Shown here in pieces: positions 8,514-17,976 of a stretch of 64,000 nucleotides of DNA. The DNA lies in contig NZ_MWLM01000064.1 of assembly GCF_002198665.1 (NCBI RefSeq), positions 112,190 through 176,189 of the forward strand, written 5' to 3'. This DNA is from Novosphingobium sp. B 225. Its GTDB lineage: Bacteria; Pseudomonadota; Alphaproteobacteria; Sphingomonadales; Sphingomonadaceae. Both the position numbers and the translations under genes were made by a program. How positions within the stretch are numbered: position 1 is the first letter of the stretch; every line of letters begins with the position of its first letter. Under the pieces are notes generated by a model that saw nothing but the letters and a program-made list of their open reading frames with translations, did not search any database and was not told the DNA's origin.

Positions 8514-9800
8514 TTACCCCGCAGCCTTGCTCGCCGCGGTGAACAGCCGCAGGCGCAGCTTGGCAAAGTCGCGGATGCCATAGGCTTCCGGATCGGCCAG
8601 GCCGGAAATGCTGTCGCGCCCGAAGCAGTGCGCCAGCTGGATGTCCTCGGGCTGGATCATCTTGCGAAGGGCGATCGAAAAGAACGTCCGTACGCGCGGC
8701 TGGCGGTGATCGGCAGGGTCCTGATCGACCACCAGCGCCAGCCGGTCCGATGCGAGCCGCACCACCGATCCGATCGGATAGGCGCCAACCGCTTCGACAA
8801 AGGCCGCCAGGATCGCCGGATCGAATTTGCCGTGCATTTCGGACAGTTCGACCACCGCGGTGGCCGGGTCCAGCCCGCGCTTGCGGCTGGAATCGGTGAC
8901 CAGCATGTCATAAGTGTCGCAGATCGCCGCCATGCGCGAGAGGACGGAGATGTCCTCACCCTTGATTCCGTGCGGATAGCCACTGCCGTCCATCCGCTCG
9001 TGGTGCTGCAGCGCGACCAGCGCCACATCATCCGGAATGCCGCCGCCCATCTTGAGGTAGTCATAGCCCAGCGTGGTATGGTTCAGCAGCAACGCATCAC
9101 CAAATTCGCGGTAGTCGCCGTTGCATTCCTCCAGATTGAGCGGGAGGTGGCCGATCCCCACATCAAGCAACAGCCCCGCCATCCCGGCATTGCGGATCAT
9201 CGCCGGCCCCAGCTTCATCGCCTTGCCCAGCGAAATCATCAGGGCGCTGACCGCCAGCGAGTGCTGGTAGATGAACTGGTTGTCGCGCTTGCATCGCATC
9301 AGGCCGTTGAAGGCATGGGGGTTGCGCTGCACCGATGCGAAGATATCTGAAATGACTGGCTCGACTTCGCTGGCGTCCACCGCCTTGCCCAGGCGGCTGC
9401 TCAGGAACACCTTGCTGACCAGCTTCTCACCGCGTTTGGCCACTGACTGCGCCATGCCGAATTCGCGGGCCATGCCGGTGCGCGCGGTCGAAGCGAAATC
9501 GGGTTTGTCTTCTTGATTGACCAGTTGCCGACGGCGCGGCGCAGGGCCCTGGGTTGGGGGACTGAAGACGCGCCGGACCGGAGCCTGCCCGGCCTCGCCC
9601 GAATGGCGCGGTGCAACGTCACGGCCTTTGGAAACGTCGATCACCACGGCATCGATTTCGCTGTCACGCAGATCGGTCAGGGTTTCGCTGTCTTCCAGCA
9701 GAAACCGCGATTTCCAGAACGGATGCTTCAGCCAGCTGCCTTCCAGCTTGTGCACGAACATGCCAAGTTCAACCTGGGAGGGAGCGATCTTTTTCAACAT
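8514..9800 (-). CDS. DUF3391 / HD-GYP domain protein with altered metal motif
   Basis: This 428-residue protein has an N-terminal DUF3391-like region (LKKIAPSQVELGMFVHKLEGSW) and a C-terminal HD-GYP domain (about 165-370). Signature parts are visible: HTTLGYDYL, QHHERMDGSGYP (266-276), and the C-terminal helix ICDTYDML. HD-GYP enzymes break down cyclic-di-GMP at a two- or three-metal site. Here the name-giving HD reads Leu212-Asp213, and the usual following lysine is Ile (LLLDVGIG), so catalysis may be lost or changed. I start at the ATG at 9800 because the DUF3391 signature begins there. It converges with the hydrolase gene. Confidence 0.85.
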   Translation of the reverse strand: MLKKIAPSQVELGMFVHKLEGSWLKHPFWKSRFLLEDSETLTDLRDSEIDAVVIDVSKGRDVAPRHSGEAGQAPVRRVFSPPTQGPAPRRRQLVNQEDKPDFASTARTGMAREFGMAQSVAKRGEKLVSKVFLSSRLGKAVDASEVEPVISDIFASVQRNPHAFNGLMRCKRDNQFIYQHSLAVSALMISLGKAMKLGPAMIRNAGMAGLLLDVGIGHLPLNLEECNGDYREFGDALLLNHTTLGYDYLKMGGGIPDDVALVALQHHERMDGSGYPHGIKGEDISVLSRMAAICDTYDMLVTDSSRKRGLDPATAVVELSEMHGKFDPAILAAFVEAVGAYPIGSVVRLASDRLALVVDQDPADHRQPRVRTFFSIALRKMIQPEDIQLAHCFGRDSISGLADPEAYGIRDFAKLRLRLFTAASKAAG

Positions 9801-10271
9801 GTTGCGCCTGCTAACCCTGTTTGTTTGCCGTCCAGCGGGCATAGGGCTGGCGGCCTGCGATCGGGTAAGCGCTGGCTAGGGGTAAATACGCATGCAACCG
9901 GGATGGCCAGCCTTGGCAGGCCAAAGCGGACCAGACTTGACCAACCGAGGTCAGGTTGGACCGGGCGACAGCACCGGCGGTGCAACCACTGAACCGATCA
10001 TGCCGGATTCGGCAGTTCAAGGCGCCTTTGTTGCGTTGCAGCTAATGTTCGCCAGTTGAACGCTAACATTCGTTATTTACCAACGGTTTTGTTCATTGCT
10101 ATTTGCAACCGGTCCAAACCTGCGAGGTTTCTGGTTTCGCGCAACTTGACTTGCGGGGAGTGCCCCCATAGAGCCGATCAGGCGCTGGTTCAGGAATCGT
10201 TGTTGAAATATTTCTGTCAATTCTGAAGCTTGCGTTTTCCCTGTATGTTTGACGGCGTCGAGAAGGTCTCA
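9801..10271. other. Intergenic region upstream of the polysaccharide cluster
   Basis: About 470 bases separate the HD-GYP gene (minus) from rfbF (plus). AT content rises toward rfbF. I see no open frame, RNA gene or clear sigma-70 promoter. The one ordered element is a pair of similar 11-mers, GCTAATGTTCG at 10041 and GCTAACATTCG at 10062, exactly 21 bases apart; their AATGTT and AACATT parts also form an inverted repeat. This may be a regulator site controlling the sugar operon. Confidence 0.4.
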
Positions 10272-11042
10272 ATGAAAGCTGTTATCTTAGCTGGCGGTCT
10301 TGGCACGAGATTGGGTGAGGAGACTTCGGTCCGCCCCAAACCGATGGTAGAAATTGGCGGAAAACCAATTCTCTGGCATATCATGAAAATATATTCCGGG
10401 CACGGGATCAAGGACTTTGTGATTTGCCTGGGATACAAGGGGTACCTCATTAAAGAGTACTTCGCCAATTACTTCCTGCACACCGCGGACGTGACGATCG
10501 ACCTCGACCGGAATTCGATGGAAGTCCATCGGAACTGGAACGAAGGGTGGCGGATCACGCTGGTGGAAACCGGCGATGAAACGATGACCGGCGGACGGCT
10601 TAAGGCGGTGCGTCAATACCTGGATGAAGGTGAGCCGTTCTGCTTCACCTATGGCGACGGGCTTGCCGATATTGACATCGGCGCACTGGTTGCCTTCCAC
10701 AAGGACCACGGGCGCAAGGCAACCGTTACTGCCGTTGCCCCTCCGGGCCGGTTTGGCGCGCTCGAATTCGAAGGCGACCGGATTGCTGGATTTCGTGAGA
10801 AGCCGGCCGGCGATGGCGGCCTGATCAACGGCGGTTTCTTTGTCGCCGATCCTTCCGTTTTGGACGATTACGTCGCAGGCCCTTCCACGATCTGGGAGCG
10901 CGAGCCGATGGAACGGCTGGCGGTTGATGGTGAACTGCACGGGTATCACCACAAGGGCTTCTGGCAGCCGATGGATACCCTGCGTGACAAGATCTACCTG
11001 GAAGAACTCTGGGAAAAGGGTGCGCCCTGGAAATGCTGGTAA
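10272..11042 (+). CDS. rfbF: Glucose-1-phosphate cytidylyltransferase
   Basis: The 256-residue nucleotidyltransferase begins MKAVILAGGLGTRLGEETSVRPKPMVEIGGKPI, the sugar-nucleotide binding start of the family, and continues with FCFTYGDGLADIDI. It makes CDP-D-glucose from CTP and glucose-1-phosphate in the cytosol, the first step to CDP-3,6-dideoxyhexoses. Its length matches characterised RfbF proteins. The ATG at 10272 is chosen because the family starts exactly there. The 3' end overlaps rfbG by ten bases, and the next two enzymes of the pathway follow in order, so the assignment is strong. Confidence 0.95.
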   Translation: MKAVILAGGLGTRLGEETSVRPKPMVEIGGKPILWHIMKIYSGHGIKDFVICLGYKGYLIKEYFANYFLHTADVTIDLDRNSMEVHRNWNEGWRITLVETGDETMTGGRLKAVRQYLDEGEPFCFTYGDGLADIDIGALVAFHKDHGRKATVTAVAPPGRFGALEFEGDRIAGFREKPAGDGGLINGGFFVADPSVLDDYVAGPSTIWEREPMERLAVDGELHGYHHKGFWQPMDTLRDKIYLEELWEKGAPWKCW

Positions 11043-12121
11043 ATCCCGGACATTGGGCCGGCCGTCGCGTTCTGGTTACCGGGCACACCGGTTTCAAGGG
11101 TGCATGGCTGTCACTCTGGCTGCGCGAGATGGGGGCCGAAGTGGCCGGTCTTGCGCTCGCGCCAGAAGAACCGAGCCTGTTTTCGCAGATCGGGCTTGAT
11201 GGCCTGATCGATCATGTTGAGGGCGACATCCGCGACGCCGATCTGGTCGACCAGGTTGTGGCGCGGGTCCGCCCGCAGACTGTATTCCACCTGGCGGCAC
11301 AGCCGCTGGTGCGCCTGTCTTATGATCAGCCGCGCGAAACCTTTGCAACCAACGTGCTGGGCACGGCCCACGTGCTTGACGCTTGCCGCCGGGTCGAAGG
11401 CCTGGAAGCGATCGTCGCGGTGACCAGCGACAAGTGCTATGAAAATCGCGAATGGGTCTGGCCTTATCGCGAAAGCGATCCGATGGGTGGCCATGATCCC
11501 TACAGCGCGAGCAAGGGCGCAGCGGAGCTGGTGATTTCGTCCTACCGCAATTCCTTCTTCCACGCGGGCGAGGGGCCGCTGCTGGCGTCGGTGCGGGCAG
11601 GCAATGTGATCGGCGGCGGGGATTGGGCCAAGGACCGGCTGGTGCCGGACATTGTCCGCGCGATCATCGATGACCGCAGCGTGTATATCCGTTCACCCGG
11701 ATCCGTGCGGCCGTGGCAGCATGTGCTTGAGGCCCTGGGCGGCTATCTGCTGATCGCACAGCATCTGGCCGCCGGTCACGACTGGGCGGCATCGGCCTGG
11801 AATTTCGGCCCGGCGGCGCAGGATACGCGTCCGGTGGGCTGGATTGTTGACAAGATGATCGAGCGTTGGGGGCGCGGTTCATTCGAACTCGACACGGCCC
11901 CGCAGCCGCATGAAGCGAACTTGCTCATGCTCGATTGTTCCAAGGCCCGGGCACAGCTTGGCTGGCGCCCGGCATTCGATCTGCGGCAAACCATTGACTG
12001 GATTGTCGACTGGCACAGCCAGGTCGCTCAGGGCGGCGATGCGCTGGCCATCACTCGCGGGCAACTGCAAACCTACAAGACGCTGCTTGATGCGGCCCTG
12101 ACTGAAAGCGACCCCTCATGA
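11033..12121 (+). CDS. rfbG: CDP-glucose 4,6-dehydratase
   Basis: This is a 362-residue extended SDR. It carries the cofactor motif [12 protein letters not shown] near the start, [17 protein letters not shown], the catalytic TSDKCYEN region and the active-site motif [11 protein letters not shown] (Y-x3-K). It converts CDP-glucose to CDP-4-keto-6-deoxyglucose, using its bound NAD in an internal redox cycle. Its start lies inside the rfbF 3' end and its stop overlaps the rfbH start as ATGA, so the three genes form a tightly coupled unit. Family and step are secure. Confidence 0.95.
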   Translation: MLVNPGHWAGRRVLVTGHTGFKGAWLSLWLREMGAEVAGLALAPEEPSLFSQIGLDGLIDHVEGDIRDADLVDQVVARVRPQTVFHLAAQPLVRLSYDQPRETFATNVLGTAHVLDACRRVEGLEAIVAVTSDKCYENREWVWPYRESDPMGGHDPYSASKGAAELVISSYRNSFFHAGEGPLLASVRAGNVIGGGDWAKDRLVPDIVRAIIDDRSVYIRSPGSVRPWQHVLEALGGYLLIAQHLAAGHDWAASAWNFGPAAQDTRPVGWIVDKMIERWGRGSFELDTAPQPHEANLLMLDCSKARAQLGWRPAFDLRQTIDWIVDWHSQVAQGGDALAITRGQLQTYKTLLDAALTESDPS

Positions 12122-13476
12122 ACCGTGCTGCCGCGGGAATCCCCGCTGAACTCTCGCAACTTTCTGAAGGTGAATTCCGCCGTCTGATCGTCGATCTGGT
12201 CGGTGACTATGCCAAGCTGCATCATGCCAAGCGTGACTTCATTCCTGGTGAAAGCCCCGTGCCGGTTTCCGGCAAGGTCTATGGCGAAAAGGAAATGCAG
12301 CTGCTTGCAGAAAGCTGCCTCGATTTCTGGCTGACAACCGGGCGTTTCAACGCAGAGTTCGAACAGCGGCTGGCCAAGCGGATTGGCGTGAAGCATGCCA
12401 TCACCGTCAATTCGGGTTCATCGGCCAACCTGATCGCGTTCTCGACGCTGACCAGCCATTATCTGCGCGGGGATGCGCTGAAGCCGGGTGACGAAATGAT
12501 CACCGTCGCCACCGGCTTCCCGACCACGGTTAATCCTGCGTTACAGTATGGAATCGTACCGGTTTTCGTCGATGTTGATATTCCAACCTACAATATCAGG
12601 CCCGAAATGATCGAGGCAGCGGTTACAGACCGGACCCGCTTGATCATGGTCGCGCACACGCTGGGCAATCCGTTTGACCTGGCGGAAGTGATGCGCGTGG
12701 CCAAGAAGTATGACCTGATGGTGGTCGAAGATTGCTGCGATGCCCTCGGCGCGAAGTATGATGGCCACAATGTCGGCACCTTCGGGGATATGGGGACGCT
12801 GAGCTTCTATCCGGCGCATCATATCACGATGGGTGAAGGCGGGGCAGTGTTCACCGACAAGCCGCGGCTCAAGCGCGTGATGGAATCGATGCGCGATTGG
12901 GGCCGTGATTGCTGGTGCGCACCGGGTGAAGACAATACCTGCGGCAAGCGCTTCTGCCGCAAGCTTGGCTCGCTGCCTTATGGCTATGACCACAAGTACA
13001 CCTACAGCCACCTTGGCTACAATCTGAAGATCACCGACATGCAGGCTGCGGTCGGGCTGGGGCAGCTGGACCGGCTGGAAGATTTCATTGCCGCCCGCGC
13101 GCGCAACTTTGCCGGCCTGACTGAGCTGCTGCGCCCGCTGGAAGACGTGTTCATCCTGCCGCAGGCAACGCCCAATAGCGAACCTTCGTGGTTCGGCTAT
13201 CCCATCACGATCAGGCCGGAAAGCGGCATCAATCGTGAGGAACTGCTTGAGCACCTCAACGACAAGAAGATCGGTACGCGCTTGCTGTTCGGCGGCAACC
13301 TGCTGCGCCAACCCTATATGAAGGGTCGGAACTACAAGGTTGTTGGCGATCTGCCCAATGCGGATCTGACCACGACCCACACCTTCTGGATCGGCCTGTT
13401 CCCCGGACTTGGCGAAAGCCATCTGGCCTATATGGCTGAAACCATCGCCGCATTCGTTGCGGGCAAGAAGGGCTAA
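12118..13476 (+). CDS. rfbH: CDP-6-deoxy-xylo-4-hexulose-3-dehydrase (E1)
   Basis: This 452-residue protein belongs to the DegT/DnrJ aminotransferase fold but carries the changes that define E1 dehydrases. The PLP lysine is replaced by His (His234 in [14 protein letters not shown]), and the [2Fe-2S] ligands are present as Cys207 and Cys265-x-Cys267-x7-Cys275, with the same spacing as in the Yersinia enzyme. It removes the C3 hydroxyl using PMP and needs an E3-type reductase, which is not in this window. Its product is the CDP-3,6-dideoxy-4-ketosugar precursor. The start overlaps the rfbG stop (ATGA). Confidence 0.95.
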   Translation: MNRAAAGIPAELSQLSEGEFRRLIVDLVGDYAKLHHAKRDFIPGESPVPVSGKVYGEKEMQLLAESCLDFWLTTGRFNAEFEQRLAKRIGVKHAITVNSGSSANLIAFSTLTSHYLRGDALKPGDEMITVATGFPTTVNPALQYGIVPVFVDVDIPTYNIRPEMIEAAVTDRTRLIMVAHTLGNPFDLAEVMRVAKKYDLMVVEDCCDALGAKYDGHNVGTFGDMGTLSFYPAHHITMGEGGAVFTDKPRLKRVMESMRDWGRDCWCAPGEDNTCGKRFCRKLGSLPYGYDHKYTYSHLGYNLKITDMQAAVGLGQLDRLEDFIAARARNFAGLTELLRPLEDVFILPQATPNSEPSWFGYPITIRPESGINREELLEHLNDKKIGTRLLFGGNLLRQPYMKGRNYKVVGDLPNADLTTTHTFWIGLFPGLGESHLAYMAETIAAFVAGKKG

Positions 13477-13494
13477 GGGCCGGGTTCCTGCGTC

Positions 13495-14445
13495 ATGCCT
13501 GAAACGACTTTCTCTCCCAAACCGATCGTCATCACGGGTCCTACCGGGTGGATCGGGCGGGCGCTGCTGGCGCAGTTGCACCGCAAGGGTGATCGGGATG
13601 CGCTTGCGCCCGGTCAGGAAGTCCGGCTGTTTGGATCGAGCGATGGTTCCATTGCGATCGGTGACGGGGTTACTCTGCCGATCCGGAACCTCGCGACGAT
13701 TTCGGCGGAAGATGTAGCAGACGCCCATGTCATCCACCTTGCCTACCTGACGAAAGACAAGGTTGCGGTTGTGGGTGAAGAGGAATTTCACCGGATCAAT
13801 CGCGGGATCGACGATGCCGTGCTCGACGCGATTTCCGGCTGTGCGCCGGCCAGTCTGTTCGTTGCGTCATCGGGCGCGGCAAGCCTGGCTGAAGCCGGGC
13901 TCGACAAACATCCCTATGGCCTGGCCAAACTGGAGCAGGAAGCCCGCTTTCTTGCCTGGGCGGAAAAATTCGGTGTGCCAGCCTTGTGCGGCCGGATTTT
14001 CAACATTGCCGGACCGCATATCAACAAGCTTGAAGCCTATGCTGTTTCAGCGTTTGCGCTCCAGGCGCTGGGACAGGGCCACATTGCCATCAAGGCCACG
14101 CAGCCGGTGTTCCGCAGCTTTCTGCACGTTGAGGACTTGTCCAGGATCATCTTGCGCGCCGCGCGCCACGGACTGGGTGAGCCCGGTCCAATTGATCTGT
14201 GCGGAGCGCAAGTCGTGGAAATGAGCGGCATTGCGCAAGTGGTGTCAGAAGAGGTGGGTGGTTCGATAACTGTCGAGCGGCCGCCAATCGACTACTCAAG
14301 TCGTTCAGATTACTTGGGTATTGCGCAGGAGACTTGCATCATTTGCATGAAGTTGGCAGTTAGCCCAACCGGCATGCGACAACAGATACGGGACACAGTT
14401 GAGTGGATTCGCGAGTTGGAAGGCGCTTCTGTGACCCGGAATTAA
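13495..14445 (+). CDS. NAD-dependent epimerase/dehydratase family (SDR)
   Basis: This is a 316-residue extended SDR with the cofactor motif ITGPTGWIGRALL, an ATHV-like HVIHLAYLTKDKV strand and the catalytic HPYGLAKLEQE (Y-x3-K). Just downstream of RfbH the likely role is to reduce or epimerise the 4-keto group of the CDP-dideoxysugar, as YerF does in yersiniose synthesis; that is inference from position. The N-terminal arm (MPETTFSPKP) is short and the C-terminal half is divergent. The gene begins 18 bases after rfbH and is followed after 64 bases by the aldolase. Confidence 0.8.
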   Translation: MPETTFSPKPIVITGPTGWIGRALLAQLHRKGDRDALAPGQEVRLFGSSDGSIAIGDGVTLPIRNLATISAEDVADAHVIHLAYLTKDKVAVVGEEEFHRINRGIDDAVLDAISGCAPASLFVASSGAASLAEAGLDKHPYGLAKLEQEARFLAWAEKFGVPALCGRIFNIAGPHINKLEAYAVSAFALQALGQGHIAIKATQPVFRSFLHVEDLSRIILRAARHGLGEPGPIDLCGAQVVEMSGIAQVVSEEVGGSITVERPPIDYSSRSDYLGIAQETCIICMKLAVSPTGMRQQIRDTVEWIRELEGASVTRN

Positions 14446-14509
14446 GCCCAGAAATGGCAATTTGGAGTGCGGGGGGGGCCAAGGCTAGCCCTTGCAAGAG
14501 GAGAACAAG

Positions 14510-15301
14510 TTGAACACTTACGAAAAACAGATGCTTGAAATCCTTAAGCGTGCCGGTGCCAACTATGGCGTTGTTGCGGTAAAGGCTGAGTTCGAAGCAG
14601 AGGGAACCCGCGTAGACGAATTGCTGCGCTTGCTTGAAATCGCCCATCGGGCGGACCTGAAGGTCGCGATCAAGATCGGCGGCTGCGAAGCGATCCGTGA
14701 CCTGATCGAATGCCGCCAGTATGGTGCCAATTACATCATCGCACCGATGGTGGAAACGCCCTACGCGCTGTCGAAGTTCATTGCCGGGAAGGACAAGTTC
14801 TATCCGGCTGATGAAAAGGAAGACACGGATTTCCTCTTCAATGTGGAAACGCGCGGCACCTATGACCAGATTCAGGAGCTTGGCGAACTGGCGGCCAAGG
14901 GGCAGACCGGGATGGTTTTCGGCCGTGTCGATTTCGCCGGCTCGATGGGCCATTCGCGGGATTTCGTGAATTCCGATGAAATGGTCGGATATGTCTGCGG
15001 CGTTGCCGAAGTGGCCAAGAAGCACAATCTTGATCTGGTCGTCGGTGGCGGGGTCAGCCCGGATTCGATCGATCCGCTCCGCCGGGTGCGGGCGATCCGG
15101 CTTGATCGCTTTGAAACGCGCAAGGTCATTTTCGATGCTGCCGTTCTCGACGGTGAAGAAGCGCGCCAGGGCATGGAACTCGCGATTGAGTTCGAGCTGC
15201 TGTGGCTCAAGAACAAGCGCGATTACTATCGCACCATTGCCGCTGAAGACGAAGCGCGCATTGCGATGATGGAAGCCCGTCAGAACGCCAAGGCTTCCTA
15301 A
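14510..15301 (+). CDS. HpcH/HpaI aldolase / citrate-lyase beta family protein
   Basis: The protein of 263 residues has a TIM-barrel pattern typical of the HpcH/HpaI family: LKVAIKIGGCEAIRDLIE, YIIAPMVETPYAL, FNVETRGTYDQIQEL, GMVFGRVDFAGSMG and LVVGGGVSPDSI. Such enzymes join or split pyruvate or acyl-CoA units using a divalent metal. I start at the TTG at 14510, six bases after a strong GAGGAG ribosome site; no ATG is near. Lying between rfbFGH and a ThDP enzyme, it may add a carbon unit to a sugar, but the substrate is unproven. It is two bases from the next gene. Confidence 0.78.
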   Translation: MNTYEKQMLEILKRAGANYGVVAVKAEFEAEGTRVDELLRLLEIAHRADLKVAIKIGGCEAIRDLIECRQYGANYIIAPMVETPYALSKFIAGKDKFYPADEKEDTDFLFNVETRGTYDQIQELGELAAKGQTGMVFGRVDFAGSMGHSRDFVNSDEMVGYVCGVAEVAKKHNLDLVVGGGVSPDSIDPLRRVRAIRLDRFETRKVIFDAAVLDGEEARQGMELAIEFELLWLKNKRDYYRTIAAEDEARIAMMEARQNAKAS

Positions 15302-15303
15302 GC

Positions 15304-17160
15304 ATGGCCAAGGTTCGGGTTGCCGACGTGATCGCCAGCATCCTCGCCCAGCATGGAGTCACTGAGTGCTTCATGCTTACGGGCGGGGGGGCAATGCACC
15401 TTAATGACGCGTTCGGGCGGCAGAAAGACCTGCGCAAGGTCTTTACCCATCACGAACAAAGCGCTGCCATCGCTGCGGAAAGCTATGGGCGTCTGTCGGG
15501 GCGCCCTGCGGTGGTCAACGTCACAACCGGACCTGGCGGTGTCAATGCCCTGAACGGCGTTTACGGCGCCTATGTCGATTCCATTCCGATGGTGGTGGTT
15601 TCCGGCCAGGTCAAGCGTGAGACTTGCGCGTTCAATTTTGACGTGCCGCTGCGGCAGCTGGGCGATCAGGAAGTGGACATTGTCCCGATGGTTCGCGGGA
15701 TCACCAAATATGCGGTGGTGCTGGATAACCCGGCCGATGTCCGCAAGGTGACTGAAAAGGCGATCCACCTTGCCCGGCGCGGTCGCCCGGGTCCGGTGTG
15801 GATCGATGTGCCGATCGATGTTCAGGCGGCTCCGGTCGATCCCGATCTGCTTGAAGCCTATGACCCCGCGCAAGATGACGGGCATGGCGAAGTGCCGAAC
15901 ACAGCGGCTGAACTGGGCACCTTGACCGGCACTGCCCTGCGCGATGAAGTAACCGCCATGCTGGCGGAGCTCTGCGCTGCGGAGCGGCCTGTGGTGCTGT
16001 CTGGATCCGGCATTCGCCTGTCCGGCATGCACGCCGAGTTCCTCGCGTTCGTCGAGCGTCTGGGAGTTCCGGTGGTGACGGGGTGGAATGCCCACGACGT
16101 CATGGAAAACGAGCATCCGCTGTTCGTCGGGCGGCCTGGCTCGGTTGGCGATCGTGGTGGCAATTTCGCGGTCCAGTCGGCCGACTATGTGCTGGTCCTG
16201 GGTTGCCGCTGCAACATTCGCCAGGTGAGCTACAACTGGCAGAGCTTTGCGCGCAACGCCAAGGTGGCGATGGTCGATGTCGATCGCGCCGAGCTGGAAA
16301 AGCCGACCCTGTCCTTGCACAGGCCGATCCATGCTGACCTGCGCGACTTCTTTGCGACCGCAGCAGAGCTCGATCTTCCTGCCACCGATCGCCCTGACCA
16401 CCGCGCCGCCTATCTGGCGCGGAGCCGGGAGCGGTGTGCGCAGTATCCGGTGGTCTTGCCGGAATATGCCTCGGAAACCGGGCCGATCAATCCCTATGTC
16501 TTCGCGCAGCTTCTGTTCAACGAACTGGAAGAGGGCGAAATCATCGTGACCGGCGATGGCACGGCCTGTGTCACCGTGTTCCAGGCGGCCGGAATCAAGC
16601 GTGGTCAGCGCCTTTACACCAATTCGGGCTGCGCTTCGATGGGCTATGACTTGCCCGCAGCGATCGGGGCCTGGTTTGCTGCCGACGTAAAGCGCATCAT
16701 CTGTCTGGCCGGCGACGGCAGCATCATGATGAACCTGCAGGAATTGCAGACCATCGCTGGTCTTGGGCTGCCGGTTAAGATCTTTGTGCTCAACAATGAC
16801 GGCTATCATTCGATCCGGCAGGCGCAGCAGAACCACTTTGCTGATAATATCGTCGGGTGCGGGCCGGACAGCGGGCTGACTTTCCCTGAATTCACGCGCC
16901 TGGCGGGCGGGTTCGGGATCCCTTCTTCGCAGGTGGGCCGCGATGCCGATCTGCCCGGCGCGGTGCGGGCGGCCCTGGCGGGCGATGGCCCCCACCTGTG
17001 CGAAGTGATGATCGACAAGCAGCAACAGTTCGCGCCCAAGCTGTCATCGCGGAGGCTTGAGGACGGTTCGATGGTTTCGTCGCCGCTCGAAGACCTCATC
17101 CCGTTCCTGTCCGATGAGGAACTGGAAGCGGCTTTGGCACCCTGCGGTACCTTGCGGTGA
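15304..17160 (+). CDS. Thiamine-diphosphate enzyme, acetolactate-synthase fold
   Basis: This 618-residue enzyme shows all three domains of the acetolactate synthase/pyruvate oxidase family: an N-terminal PYR domain with the catalytic glutamate (Glu51 in HHEQSAAIAAESYGR), a central FAD/ADP-type domain (about 200-340), and the C-terminal PP domain with the ThDP motif GDGS (470-473) ending in NN (497-498). Leucine/valine synthesis is unlikely here because no regulatory subunit is nearby. In yersiniose synthesis YerE, a member of this fold, adds a two-carbon unit from pyruvate to a CDP-3,6-dideoxy-4-ketosugar; the rfbFGH context suggests a similar job. The stop overlaps the next start. Confidence 0.85.
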   Translation: MAKVRVADVIASILAQHGVTECFMLTGGGAMHLNDAFGRQKDLRKVFTHHEQSAAIAAESYGRLSGRPAVVNVTTGPGGVNALNGVYGAYVDSIPMVVVSGQVKRETCAFNFDVPLRQLGDQEVDIVPMVRGITKYAVVLDNPADVRKVTEKAIHLARRGRPGPVWIDVPIDVQAAPVDPDLLEAYDPAQDDGHGEVPNTAAELGTLTGTALRDEVTAMLAELCAAERPVVLSGSGIRLSGMHAEFLAFVERLGVPVVTGWNAHDVMENEHPLFVGRPGSVGDRGGNFAVQSADYVLVLGCRCNIRQVSYNWQSFARNAKVAMVDVDRAELEKPTLSLHRPIHADLRDFFATAAELDLPATDRPDHRAAYLARSRERCAQYPVVLPEYASETGPINPYVFAQLLFNELEEGEIIVTGDGTACVTVFQAAGIKRGQRLYTNSGCASMGYDLPAAIGAWFAADVKRIICLAGDGSIMMNLQELQTIAGLGLPVKIFVLNNDGYHSIRQAQQNHFADNIVGCGPDSGLTFPEFTRLAGGFGIPSSQVGRDADLPGAVRAALAGDGPHLCEVMIDKQQQFAPKLSSRRLEDGSMVSSPLEDLIPFLSDEELEAALAPCGTLR

Positions 17161-17822
17161 GCAAGGCGATCATCTTCGATCTGGACGGGACGCTGGTTGA
17201 CAGCTGCGCGATCTGTATCACGATCCTTGAAGGCATGCTCAGGGATCGCGGTGTATCGCTCTCGATCGATCCCGATGTTGCCCGTCCGTTGATGAGCCGC
17301 GGTGGCGAACTGATGGTCGCAACCTTGCTTGGCGACCATTGCGGCAATCCGGCACAGGAGCTGGCCGAATTCCGGGCCCGCTACACCCAGATCATGACGC
17401 CGGACTCCTCGCTGTTCGATGGGGTGTTCGATGGGTTGGCAAAGTTGCGGGACTGCGGCTTCACCATGGCGATCTGCTCGAACAAGCCGCAAGCGCTCTG
17501 TGAAAAGGTCCTTGCGGACACCGGCTTGGCTGATCATTTTTCGGTCGTCGTGGGCGGAATGGCCCCGCTCAACCCCAAACCGGCACCAGACTTGCTCGAA
17601 AAGACCCTGGCTGACCTGGGCATTGCGGTAACTGACTGCATCTTTGTCGGGGACAGCGAACTGGACCACGCCGTGGCGGAACAGGCGGGGATGCCGTTCC
17701 ATTTCATGACCTATGGTTATGCCGAAGCCGGTTGGGAGCCGACCATCGGCCTGGCGCATGACCATTTCGATCAATTGGTCCAGGAACTTGCGCAGATCAG
17801 GCTGGCCGCAGAAATGGCCTGA
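17157..17822 (+). CDS. HAD-family phosphatase (phosphoglycolate-phosphatase-like)
   Basis: The protein of 221 residues carries the four HAD motifs: DLDGT (Asp8/Asp10), the serine of ICSNKP, the lysine of NPKPAPD, and GDSELD. A helical cap lies between motifs I and II, as in Gph-type phosphatases. It probably dephosphorylates a small sugar or organic phosphate in the same pathway; the substrate is unknown. The GTG start overlaps the stop of the ThDP gene (GTGA), so translation is coupled, and this gene closes the rfbF-to-HAD operon. A 154-base gap follows before the export genes. Confidence 0.85.
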   Translation: MSKAIIFDLDGTLVDSCAICITILEGMLRDRGVSLSIDPDVARPLMSRGGELMVATLLGDHCGNPAQELAEFRARYTQIMTPDSSLFDGVFDGLAKLRDCGFTMAICSNKPQALCEKVLADTGLADHFSVVVGGMAPLNPKPAPDLLEKTLADLGIAVTDCIFVGDSELDHAVAEQAGMPFHFMTYGYAEAGWEPTIGLAHDHFDQLVQELAQIRLAAEMA

Positions 17823-17976
17823 TCACCGGTTGCTGTGGTTTGCGAAGCTGCGCGGCGATTTGGTTTCCTTTCACCATGCCGTGCGGTAAGGTGGCTTCAA
17901 CAACAGTCAGGAAACCGTGAGACGATCGGCAATTGACGGCTCGCAAAACACTGAATTCGTTATGGGAATGATCTAG

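Noticed and set aside
8503..8528. Hairpin AAGGCTGC/GCAGCCTT between the CocE-like and HD-GYP genes
   Set aside because: The right arm lies within the HD-GYP coding end and no T-tract follows on either strand, so I do not call it a terminator.
10145..10172. TTGACT plus a CATAGA-like box as a promoter for rfbF
   Set aside because: The -10 match is poor and other equally weak matches exist in the same gap.
15298..17025. A 575-codon open frame opposite the ThDP enzyme gene
   Set aside because: Antisense shadow; composition rich in His, Arg and Gln and without motifs, whereas the plus strand carries all ThDP-enzyme signatures.
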